A stretch of DNA of 8,076 nt from assembly GCA_016200785.1 (NCBI GenBank), contig JACQED010000582.1, positions 1 to 8,076 of the forward strand, given 5' to 3'. The notes beneath the pieces were generated by a model. It had not been told where the DNA came from and did not search any database. It saw nothing but the letters and a program-made list of their open reading frames with translations. This stretch comes from Chloroflexota bacterium. Its GTDB lineage: Bacteria; Chloroflexota; Anaerolineae; Anaerolineales; JACQED01. Both the position numbers and the translations under genes were made by a program. Each line of letters starts with the position of its first letter. The stretch's first letter is position 1. Shown piece after piece: positions 1 to 5,755 of the stretch.

Positions 1-174
1 CACTTTGCCCTCGCGGAGATAGACCAAACCCTGTTCGCGCGCTTCGTCGGGCACACGGGCGGCGAGGTCTTTCAGTCGCTCTGGCGACATGAGGCTGAAA
101 ACCTGCCTCAGGCGGCTATCCAGGCTGAGTCCCTTGAGACCGTGTTCGTCAGCAGACGAGAGCATAGCGGCCAT
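1..174 (-). CDS. Partial unidentified protein, N-terminal 58 residues
   Basis: The minus-strand frame starts with ATG at 174-172 and stays open without a stop to the left edge, giving exactly 58 codons. It is preceded by a strong Shine-Dalgarno sequence (GGGAGGAG, 181-188) about 6 nt upstream, and a plausible extended -10 promoter lies further upstream, so the start is well supported. The fragment begins MAAMLSSADEHGLKGLSLD and is hydrophilic and charged. It has no signal peptide or membrane segment, and its middle (about residues 20-50, rich in Leu, Arg, Glu and Ala) looks helical. I do not recognise the family; most of the protein lies outside the window. It is divergently transcribed from the sugar-modification cluster and need not share its function. 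A second in-frame ATG at codon 4 is possible but is worse placed relative to the Shine-Dalgarno sequence. Confidence 0.72.
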   Translation of the reverse strand, partial: MAAMLSSADEHGLKGLSLDSRLRQVFSLMSPERLKDLAARVPDEAREQGLVYLREGKV

Positions 175-181
175 GGTTCAC

Positions 182-188
182 TCCTCCC
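182..188 (-). promoter_or_regulatory. Shine-Dalgarno site of the left-edge gene
   Basis: On the minus strand this reads GGGAGGA, within GGGAGGAGTGAACC directly before ATG at 174. The match to the 16S anti-Shine-Dalgarno is near perfect with good spacing. It is the main evidence that the truncated left-edge frame is a real gene. Confidence 0.75.
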
Positions 189-205
189 TGGGCTGATGGG
201 GACGA

Positions 206-214
206 ATTGTAGCA
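206..214 (-). promoter_or_regulatory. Putative extended -10 promoter for the left-edge gene
   Basis: The minus strand reads TGCTACAAT: a TACAAT -10 hexamer (5/6 to consensus) with an upstream TGn extension. Transcription would start near position 199, giving a leader of about 25 nt before ATG at 174. The -35 region is weak: TTTCCG at 230-235 with an 18-bp spacer has 3/6 matches, as is common for extended -10 promoters. Identified by eye only. Confidence 0.45.
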
Positions 215-248
215 TGGAAGAGCGTGCGGCGGAAACGCGATTTCCAGA

Positions 249-254
249 TATAAT
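249..254 (+). promoter_or_regulatory. Putative -10 box of the sugar-modification operon
   Basis: A perfect TATAAT stands in otherwise GC-rich sequence. Transcription would start near 261, leaving a leader of about 26 nt before ATG at 288. No convincing -35 hexamer lies 16-18 bp upstream (sequence there is GCGGCG-like) and there is no TGn extension, so an activator may be needed. The site lies back to back with the minus-strand -10 box at 206-211, so the two upstream regions overlap and could share a regulator. Confidence 0.42.
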
Positions 255-287
255 TGCGGCGCTTTGCAAAGGATTACGCGCACCTCA

Positions 288-1520
288 ATGCCCTCAAAAC
301 CATGCCGCATCTGCGGCGATGACACCCTGCACCCGTTTCTCGATCTGGGCGAAATGCCCATCGCCAACGCCTTTCTTACCGCCGATCAACTTCGCCAGCC
401 TGAGTACAAGTTCCGGCTGCGGACGGGATTCTGTTCCCACTGCCTTATGGTGCAACTGATCGACGTGGTCGATCCGAAGATGCTCTTTCACGATCATTAT
501 GCCTATTACTCGTCGATCTCGCGTGTGATGGATCGGCACTTTGCCGGCCTGGCCGAATTGATCGGTGAGAGTCTGCTCTACGATCGGGAACTGCCGCTGT
601 ACGAAATCGGCAGTAACGACGGCATCCTGCTGGAAAAACTGGCGCGCTGGAATCCGAACGCCGTTGGGATCGAACCCTCGACCAATGTGGCCGAGGTCGC
701 GCGCAACAAGGGCCTGACAGTCGTCGGCGAATTTCTTACGCCGGCTTTGGCGAATGAACTGGCTGCCAAATACGGCCGCGCCCAACTCGTCGTCGGCGGG
801 AACGTGCTTTGCCACATCCCCGACCTCAAGGAACTGGCGAAATCGCTCGATGGCTTGCTGGACGAAGAGGGTGTTTTCGTTTTCGAGGACCCCTATCTGC
901 TAGAGATCGTGACTCAACTTGCCTACGATCAGATCTACGACGAGCACGTCTACTACTTCAGTGTATCTTCGCTCAGTCGCTTGTTTGAGTCGCATGGGCT
1001 GCGGCTGTTCCGCGTTCAGCCCATTCCTGTGCACGGCGGCTCGATGAGAGTGTTCGGTTGCCGTGCCGGTTCTCGACGTCCGACGGAGTCGTCGGTGGGA
1101 GATCAGATCGAACTGGAACAGGAAAATGGCCTGGGCGCGCCGGAGGCATACACTGTTTTCGCCGAACGAGTGGCGCAATCCCGACAGTCGTTGATCGATC
1201 TTCTGGGAAATCTCAAGCGCGAAGGAAAGCGATTGATCGGGTACGCCGCCGCATCGAAGGCAACAGTGATCCTCAATTACTGTGGTATTGGGCCTGAAAC
1301 TTTGGAATACGTTTGTGACACGACACCCACCAAACACGGCCTGTTTACCCCCGGCACACACGTTCCAATTGTCCCGATCGAGACGTTCGCCGCCGACTAT
1401 CCCGACTACGCCTTCGTGCTGGCCTGGAACCACCTGAAAGAAATCGTCGAGAAGGAGAGCGCCTTCGCCAGCCACGGTGGAAAGTTCATTACCCATATCC
1501 CGACGGCGCGCGTGGTGTAA
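288..1520 (+). CDS. TylC3/TcaB9-type NDP-sugar C-methyltransferase
   Basis: A 410-residue SAM-dependent methyltransferase of the family that adds a branch methyl to C-3 of NDP-keto-deoxysugars in the cytoplasm. The three-part architecture is visible. An N-terminal zinc-binding domain has Cys6-x2-Cys9 and Cys49-x2-Cys52, with the typical FLDLGEMPIANAFL segment between. The Rossmann SAM-binding core carries EIGSNDG at 106-112. The catalytic YxEH motif appears as DQIYDEHVYYFS (214-225; Tyr217, Glu219, His220). The C-terminal domain has IGYAAASKATVILNYCGIG (317-335), PGTHVPI and AWNHLKEI. Length matches the family (about 410). I chose ATG 288 because family members begin just before the first CxxC. 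An in-frame TTG at 264 adds 8 residues but has no Shine-Dalgarno sequence and would lie almost at the predicted transcript start. AAAGGA at 268-273 is a weak, rather distant ribosome site. The gene ends with tandem stops TAA TAG and is first in the operon. The exact sugar and carbon cannot be read from sequence. Position 218 is Asp where many homologues have His (YHEH). Confidence 0.93.
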   Translation: MPSKPCRICGDDTLHPFLDLGEMPIANAFLTADQLRQPEYKFRLRTGFCSHCLMVQLIDVVDPKMLFHDHYAYYSSISRVMDRHFAGLAELIGESLLYDRELPLYEIGSNDGILLEKLARWNPNAVGIEPSTNVAEVARNKGLTVVGEFLTPALANELAAKYGRAQLVVGGNVLCHIPDLKELAKSLDGLLDEEGVFVFEDPYLLEIVTQLAYDQIYDEHVYYFSVSSLSRLFESHGLRLFRVQPIPVHGGSMRVFGCRAGSRRPTESSVGDQIELEQENGLGAPEAYTVFAERVAQSRQSLIDLLGNLKREGKRLIGYAAASKATVILNYCGIGPETLEYVCDTTPTKHGLFTPGTHVPIVPIETFAADYPDYAFVLAWNHLKEIVEKESAFASHGGKFITHIPTARVV

Positions 1521-1527
1521 TAGGGTA

Positions 1528-1550
1528 GAGACGGCCCGGCGGGTCGTCTT
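1528..1550 (+). other. Intergenic stem-loop between the C-methyltransferase and first SDR genes
   Basis: Positions 1528-1537 pair with 1541-1550 (core GACGGCCC / GGGTCGTC, closed by a GGC loop), giving a 10-bp stem including two G-T (G-U) wobbles. The stem is GC-rich but is followed by TTAACATG rather than a T run, so it is not a classic intrinsic terminator. It may protect or segment the polycistronic mRNA. It ends 3 nt before the upstream ATG at 1554, which argues against use of that ATG. Confidence 0.45.
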
Positions 1551-1556
1551 AACATG

Positions 1557-1565
1557 AGGTGGAGG
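1557..1565 (+). promoter_or_regulatory. Shine-Dalgarno site that decides the start of the first SDR
   Basis: AGGTGGAGG ends 6 nt before an in-frame TTG at 1572. The alternative in-frame ATG at 1554 lies upstream of this site and directly after a stem-loop, with no purine-rich sequence of its own. Confidence 0.6.
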
Positions 1566-1571
1566 CGCGTT

Positions 1572-2585
1572 TTGGACTTCTCGCCATTCGCCAATCGAAA
1601 TGTGCTGATCACCGGCGGCCTGGGGTTCATCGGGAGCAACCTCGCCATTCGGTGCGTCGCCCTTGGCAGCCGGGTCACGATCCTCACCCGCTCCCTGGGC
1701 AAGATGTTCAACATCGAGCCAGTGAAAGATTCGGCCCGGATTGTGGTCGTCGATCTGAGCCGTTCTGCAGATGCAATTGCAGCTTTGCGGGAAGCGGCGC
1801 TCGGGCAAGATTACATCTTCCATCTTGCCGCGCAGACTAGTCACATCGAATCGATGCGAGACCCGTTCGGCGATCTGGAGGCCAATTGCGGGGTTACACT
1901 CGGCCTGCTCGAGGCGTGCCGCGAGTTGGCGTCAGGCGCGGCCATTGTCATGCCGGGCACAGTGACACAAGTAGGCAGAGTGAAGGAAATTCCCGTTGGC
2001 GAAAACCTGCCCGACTGGCCGCTCTCGCTTTACGAGGCGCACAAACTCGCTTGTGAGAAATATCTATTCATCTATCATCAGTCGTACGGACTCAAGACGA
2101 CCACTCTGCGCCTCGCCAATGTCTTCGGCGAGCGGCAACAGGCGAACAACCCACGCCGTGGTATTTTGAACTTCATGTTGAGGCGCGCGATGGCCGGCGA
2201 GCCGCTGACGATCTACGAGCCGGGTGATTTCATCCGCGACTACTCTTACGTCCAGAATGTCCTGGACGCCTTGCTCTTGGCCGCCGCCTCGCCGAACACT
2301 GCCGGGCAGGCGTACGTCTTCGGCTCAGGCGTCGGGCTAAAATTCTACGAAATGATCGATCAACTGACGCAAGCGGTGCGCGACACGGTTGGGGCCGAGG
2401 CCGAGGTGCGCCGCGTGCCGTTCCCGCCCGGCGAAAGAAGCATGGACGCAGGCGACTTCGTCGCCGACAATCGCAAGTTCTGCGCGCACACGGGCTGGTT
2501 CCCACGTGTGAGTTTCGCCGACGGCTTGCGCCGCACAATTCGCTTCTATCAGGATCATCTGGCCGAGTACCCACGTGAAAACTGA
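1572..2585 (+). CDS. Extended-SDR NDP-sugar epimerase/reductase, possibly NADP-dependent
   Basis: A 337-residue NAD(P)-dependent epimerase/dehydratase family protein (GalE-like extended SDR), cytoplasmic, acting on a sugar nucleotide. Numbering from TTG 1572: nucleotide-binding motif GGLGFIG at 15-21, FHLAAQTSH at 83-91, SMRDP at 94-98, catalytic YxxxK as YEAHK (Tyr154, Lys158), RLANVFG at 180-186, and RDYSYVQNVLDALL in the substrate half. The loop after beta-2 reads TILTRSLGKMF, with Arg at about residue 40 where NAD-dependent members have Asp; in this superfamily that suggests NADP(H). The usual Ser/Thr catalytic segment is GTVTQVGR, without the Asp-Glu pair of RmlB-type 4,6-dehydratases, so epimerase or reductase is more likely than dehydratase. 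The TTG start is chosen for its Shine-Dalgarno site; ATG 1554 would add six residues (MRWRRV). It lies 51 nt after the methyltransferase gene, overlaps the next gene by 11 bp, and is clearly paralogous to it. The substrate is unknown. Confidence 0.88.
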   Translation: MDFSPFANRNVLITGGLGFIGSNLAIRCVALGSRVTILTRSLGKMFNIEPVKDSARIVVVDLSRSADAIAALREAALGQDYIFHLAAQTSHIESMRDPFGDLEANCGVTLGLLEACRELASGAAIVMPGTVTQVGRVKEIPVGENLPDWPLSLYEAHKLACEKYLFIYHQSYGLKTTTLRLANVFGERQQANNPRRGILNFMLRRAMAGEPLTIYEPGDFIRDYSYVQNVLDALLLAAASPNTAGQAYVFGSGVGLKFYEMIDQLTQAVRDTVGAEAEVRRVPFPPGERSMDAGDFVADNRKFCAHTGWFPRVSFADGLRRTIRFYQDHLAEYPREN

Positions 2586-3552
2586 ATTTACGGCCGCGTT
2601 CTCCGGCAAGCGAGCCGTCGTCACCGGCGGACTAGGATTCATCGGCAGTAATATCGTCCATTATCTGGTCGAGGCCGGGGCCGAGGTCGTCATCATCGAC
2701 TCGCTCGACCCGCGTTCGGGGGGCGACATCCGCAACATTCAGGGCATCGAAGATCGGATCGAACTGGTGTCAGCCGACATCGTGAATTTCGATCCGGTCG
2801 CGACCATAGTCGAGCGGGCAGCCTACGTGTTCCACTGCGCCGCCCACACGTCGCACCCGTACTCGATGCGCGATCCTCAGCGCGACATCGAAGTCAACTG
2901 CATCGGCACGGTCAACGTGCTGGAGGCCATCCGGCGTTTCCGGCCAAAGGCGAAATTGGTGTACGTTGGCACGAGCACACAGATCGGCCAGATGCAGACT
3001 CGACCTGTCACCGAGAGTCATCCCGTGGCGCCGGTTGACATCTATTCGGCCAACAAGAGCGTTGCAGAGCACTATTGCCGGATCTACGCGAATGCCTACG
3101 ATCTTGGCGTCAACGTCGTGCGCCTGCCCAACGTGTACGGCCCGTATGCCAATATTTCAAATCCAGACTTCGGCTTCATCAACTATTTCATCGGTCGGGC
3201 GCTGAGGAATGAAACGTTGACAATCTATGGCAACGGGCTACAGTTGCGAAGCATATTGTACGCCGGCGACGCGGTAACCGCGCTTGCGCTGGCGGCGCAG
3301 ACCGACAGGACCGGGCAGATATGGTTTGCGGCGGGCGCCCAATCCATCAGCGTGAAAGAACTGGCCGAGGCCATCGTGGAGGCCTGCGGCACGGGGCGCG
3401 TCGTGCAGGTTGAGTGGCCTGAGGCCCGCAAGAAAATTGACGTGGGCGACATCGTCATTGATAGCTCCAAGATACGGGCAGAGCTGGGATGGGGGCCGGC
3501 GGTGAGCCTGTCGGAAGGCTTGCGTTCCACCGTTGAGTTCTTCAGGAGGTAA
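2575..3552 (+). CDS. Extended-SDR NDP-sugar 4-epimerase-like protein, NAD type
   Basis: A 325-residue GalE-like extended SDR, the second of a tandem pair. Visible motifs are GGLGFIG at 18-24, VVIIDSLDP at 38-46 with Asp42 placed to bind the NAD ribose, VFHCAAHTSH (85-94), SMRDP (97-101), DIEVNC, catalytic GTSTQIG (132-138), YSANK (Tyr157, Lys161), and RLPNVYGP (183-190). The substrate half has GLQLRSILYAGD instead of the common RDYIYVDD form. Length is normal for GalE-type enzymes. The start is GTG at 2575, the only reasonable start in frame; it has no strong Shine-Dalgarno sequence and overlaps the preceding gene by 11 bp, so translation is probably coupled. The shared TSH, SMRDP and TQxG motifs show homology to the preceding SDR, but the cofactor loop differs. 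It could be a UDP-glucose/galactose-type 4-epimerase, another epimerase, or a 4-ketoreductase. As there is no Asp-Glu pair after the catalytic Thr, a 4,6-dehydratase is unlikely. Confidence 0.89.
   Translation: MKTEFTAAFSGKRAVVTGGLGFIGSNIVHYLVEAGAEVVIIDSLDPRSGGDIRNIQGIEDRIELVSADIVNFDPVATIVERAAYVFHCAAHTSHPYSMRDPQRDIEVNCIGTVNVLEAIRRFRPKAKLVYVGTSTQIGQMQTRPVTESHPVAPVDIYSANKSVAEHYCRIYANAYDLGVNVVRLPNVYGPYANISNPDFGFINYFIGRALRNETLTIYGNGLQLRSILYAGDAVTALALAAQTDRTGQIWFAAGAQSISVKELAEAIVEACGTGRVVQVEWPEARKKIDVGDIVIDSSKIRAELGWGPAVSLSEGLRSTVEFFRR
3544..3550 (+). promoter_or_regulatory. Perfect Shine-Dalgarno site of the second methyltransferase, inside the SDR tail
   Basis: AGGAGGT lies 6 nt before ATG 3557 and encodes the last two Arg codons plus the first base of the TAA stop of the preceding SDR. 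It fixes the start at 3557 rather than the in-frame TTG at 3533, which would place the Shine-Dalgarno site inside the coding region. Confidence 0.8.
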
Positions 3553-3556
3553 ACCG

Positions 3557-4318
3557 ATGCTCAACCTGTCGCGGGCAGGTTCGATCAATTCGCCTGACTC
3601 ATTACGCGGAATTCATCCGTGGCTGGAATACTGGAACGCCGAGAATATTTGGACCGACTCCGCCCTCTGGCGCAAGCAGATGGAGGTATTCGTCAGGCTC
3701 AGCGACGGCATCATGCACTACTCGGCCAGCGACAAGGTATTGGATTATGGATGCGGCAGTGGAAATTTCGCGGAGTTGATCGCCGACCGGGCAGGCGAGG
3801 TCGTCTGTGCCGATGTGTCGGAGCACTACGTCGCCATCTGCAAAGCGAAATTCGCGCACGCCCGAAATGTGAGGGTAACGCGGGTCGCGCCCGACCTGCG
3901 CGATCTGTCGGCGCTGGGGACGGGCTTCACGGCCGTTAACTGCCTGAGCGTCGTTCAGTATTTTTCTCACCTCGGCGACGTGGCCGCTTTCGTGCAGGGG
4001 ATGCAGAAAGCGTGTGCTCCCGGCGCCAGGCTTTTGATAGCCGACGTCACGGCCAATCGGCGCGGCCTCAAGTACGGCCTAAGAACCGCGGCCTTTCTGC
4101 TGCGAGAAGGGATGTTCCTTCAAGCCGCAACCATGTTCGGGAAGATGTGGCTGTTTGACTCGACTTACCGCAAAATGAGGAAGGGTGGGGCAACGCACCT
4201 GGACATTCCCGAAGGTTATTTTGCCTCGCTCGCTCAGGAACTCGGCGCCCGAGCGACTTATTTGCCTCAACAGCTCACATTACATGCCGACCATCAAAAC
4301 GTGCTCATCGAATTCTAG
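3557..4318 (+). CDS. Class I SAM-dependent methyltransferase
   Basis: A 253-residue cytoplasmic methyltransferase with a single Rossmann SAM-binding domain. Motif I is VLDYGCGSGNF (61-71), the acidic residue after beta-2 is Asp86 in VVCADVSEHY, and post-motif segments include LRDLSALGTGFTAVNCLSVVQYF (114-136, quoted in part as NCLSVVQYF) and the Methyltransf_11/25-like ARLLIADV (157-164). The region after 165 (GLKYGLRTAAFLLREGMFLQ) is a helical insertion seen in small-molecule methyltransferases, and the last strands end in HQNVLIEF. It has no zinc domain and is unrelated in architecture to the C-methyltransferase at the operon start. Start ATG 3557 follows a perfect Shine-Dalgarno site, 4 nt after the previous stop. 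Position in the operon suggests methylation (O-, N- or C-) of the same sugar, of the acceptor or of a lipid; sequence alone does not say which. No membrane segment is present. Confidence 0.87.
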   Translation: MLNLSRAGSINSPDSLRGIHPWLEYWNAENIWTDSALWRKQMEVFVRLSDGIMHYSASDKVLDYGCGSGNFAELIADRAGEVVCADVSEHYVAICKAKFAHARNVRVTRVAPDLRDLSALGTGFTAVNCLSVVQYFSHLGDVAAFVQGMQKACAPGARLLIADVTANRRGLKYGLRTAAFLLREGMFLQAATMFGKMWLFDSTYRKMRKGGATHLDIPEGYFASLAQELGARATYLPQQLTLHADHQNVLIEF

Positions 4319-4349
4319 TTGCCGCGAAGATAAGGAAGCGGGGCGCCAT

Positions 4350-4356
4350 GGAGGAG
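4350..4356 (+). promoter_or_regulatory. Shine-Dalgarno site supporting a TTG start for the flavoenzyme
   Basis: GGAGGAG lies 4 nt before TTG 4361. An ATG at 4348 overlaps this site but is in another frame with no support, so the TTG start is preferred. Confidence 0.65.
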
Positions 4357-4360
4357 AGCG

Positions 4361-5755
4361 TTGACAGATCGAAAAAGAGTAGTCGTACTCGGTGGAGGCA
4401 TCTCCGGCCTGACCACGGCCTGGCGCTTGCGCGAACTAGGGATCGACGTGGAGGTGTGTGAGGCGGAAGACTTCGTCGGCGGCCTGGCTGGCACGGTGCG
4501 CGAGGCGGGCGGGACCTACTGCCTGGATTTCGGGCCACACTTCTTCATTACGCAAAAGCATGAAATCGTTCGGCGCATTTCCGAACTGCTCGGCGACAAT
4601 ATCGCCCAGTTCCGGCGCAGCGCCCGGATATATATTCAGGGCCGCTTCCTCGATTATCCTCTGAGCGCCAAAAACGTCCTGTTACACTTCCCGCCCGCCG
4701 ACGCCGTGGCCGCAGTCGTCACCTATGGGTTGGCGCAGATTCGCCTGGCCGTCGCCAGACTGTTGGGCCGCCGGCCTCGCAAACTCCACATGGGCGAGTG
4801 GGCTTCCCAAAGTTTCGGCAGTCATCTCGCCAAAGTCTTCTTCCGGCCCTACACGGAAAATTTCTGGAAAATGCCGAGCGAGCGGTTGTCGGCCGATACC
4901 CTCCCGACCAGCACCCGCCTGAATTTCGCCAAGAGCCTCAGGCTGCTGTTCGTCGGCAAAGTGACACGCGAGGCCAAGTCGCTGACAGAGCGCGAACTCG
5001 TCCTGCCACTGCGTTACCCGAAGCGCGGCTTCGGCATGATTGCAGAATCAGTGGCAGAACGGGTGACCGAACTTGGCGGCAAGATCCACGTCGGCACTCG
5101 CGTAACCCGACTCGATCAGGCCGCCGACGGGAAATACGTGGTCAGCGCGGTGAACAAGGCGGGTGACCTCAGGCTATCGGCGGACTTTGTCGTCTCGACC
5201 ATTCCACTGCCGGACATGATGAAACTTTTCAATCCTGCGGCCCCTGCGAGCATAGTCGAGAGCGCGAACAACCTGGGATATCTTTCGATGATCGTTTTGT
5301 ACGTCGTGACGGGCAACCGGCGCCTATTAGACACATCTTACGTCTATTATCTTGGCAAGCCGTATCACCGGCTGGGCGACATGAACAAGTTCTGCGCCGA
5401 CCTTTGCCCGCCCCACGAAAATATGCTGGCGATCGAACTGTCGTGTCATCGCACCGATCCGGTGTGGAAGTCGAGCGCCGAGGAACTGCTGGAATTGTGT
5501 CTGCCGTATCTGGAGGCCGACCGCATCATTTCTCGAGACGAGGTGCGGAAAGTCTTTCTCGTGAAAGCGGCCAGCGCCTACCCGATCTTCTATTACGATT
5601 ATCGGGAGCATCTCGACAACGTTCTCGACTACGTCGGCTCTCAGCCTCGTCTGGCGCTGGTGGGACGAACCGGGGAATACCGCTACATTGACAGCGACCA
5701 GTGCATGGAGCGTGCCATCGCGTTAGCCGAGGCTATCGCGCAGGAGCTCAATTGA
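4361..5755 (+). CDS. FAD-dependent oxidoreductase, UDP-galactopyranose mutase/amine oxidase superfamily
   Basis: A 464-residue flavoprotein, probably cytoplasmic or peripherally membrane-bound. The N-terminal FAD-binding beta-alpha-beta reads VVVLGGGISGL (7-17) with the ribose-binding acid at Glu34 and the second GG motif FVGGLAG (38-44). FGPHFF (57-62) and IYIQGRFLDYPL (90-101) resemble the stretch that UDP-galactopyranose mutases and protoporphyrinogen oxidase-like proteins use around flavin and substrate. FRPYTENFWKMP (161-172) corresponds to the YxxKxWG motif of relatives but has Asn167 and Lys170. The C-terminal FAD signature is LALVGRTGEYRYIDSDQ (431-447) followed by an Ala-rich helix. 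It is longer than classic Glf mutases (about 370-400), so a simple galactofuranose mutase is not assured. Start TTG 4361 has a strong Shine-Dalgarno site, 42 nt after the previous gene. Automatic annotation might call it protoporphyrinogen oxidase, but the surrounding sugar genes make a glycan role likelier: mutase, keto-forming oxidase, or desaturase acting on a lipid carrier. The 3' end overlaps the convergent gene by 8 bp. Confidence 0.85.
   Translation: MTDRKRVVVLGGGISGLTTAWRLRELGIDVEVCEAEDFVGGLAGTVREAGGTYCLDFGPHFFITQKHEIVRRISELLGDNIAQFRRSARIYIQGRFLDYPLSAKNVLLHFPPADAVAAVVTYGLAQIRLAVARLLGRRPRKLHMGEWASQSFGSHLAKVFFRPYTENFWKMPSERLSADTLPTSTRLNFAKSLRLLFVGKVTREAKSLTERELVLPLRYPKRGFGMIAESVAERVTELGGKIHVGTRVTRLDQAADGKYVVSAVNKAGDLRLSADFVVSTIPLPDMMKLFNPAAPASIVESANNLGYLSMIVLYVVTGNRRLLDTSYVYYLGKPYHRLGDMNKFCADLCPPHENMLAIELSCHRTDPVWKSSAEELLELCLPYLEADRIISRDEVRKVFLVKAASAYPIFYYDYREHLDNVLDYVGSQPRLALVGRTGEYRYIDSDQCMERAIALAEAIAQELN
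5748..5755. other. Palindrome forming both stop codons of the convergent genes
   Basis: TCAATTGA is a perfect 8-bp palindrome. Its last three bases are the TGA stop of the plus-strand flavoenzyme, and its first three, read on the minus strand, are the TGA stop of the YfhO-like gene. The two coding regions therefore overlap tail to tail over exactly this element, with no room for an intergenic terminator. Confidence 0.9.

Noticed and set aside
264..287. TTG start adding eight residues to the C-methyltransferase
   Set aside because: It has no Shine-Dalgarno sequence, sits within a few bases of the predicted transcript start, and relatives begin near the ATG at 288.
142..459. 105-codon plus-strand open frame spanning the divergent promoter
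   Set aside because: It overlaps the start regions of two better-supported genes and has no recognisable protein features.
900..1844. 314-codon open frame on the minus strand across the C-methyltransferase and first SDR genes
   Set aside because: It lies antisense to two genes with clear family motifs, its product is compositionally odd with no recognisable motif, and it has no good ribosome site. It is a by-product of GC-rich codon use.
2230..2642. Arg/Pro-rich minus-strand open frames opposite the SDR genes
   Set aside because: Arg-, Pro- and Ala-rich low-complexity translation with no ribosome site is typical of shadow frames in GC-rich DNA.
3533..3556. TTG start adding eight residues to the second methyltransferase
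   Set aside because: The perfect AGGAGGT at 3544-3550 would lie inside the coding region; it is ideally spaced for ATG 3557.
4348..4360. ATG at 4348 as start of a gene
   Set aside because: It is out of frame with the flavoenzyme, overlaps its Shine-Dalgarno site, and its frame shows no protein motifs.
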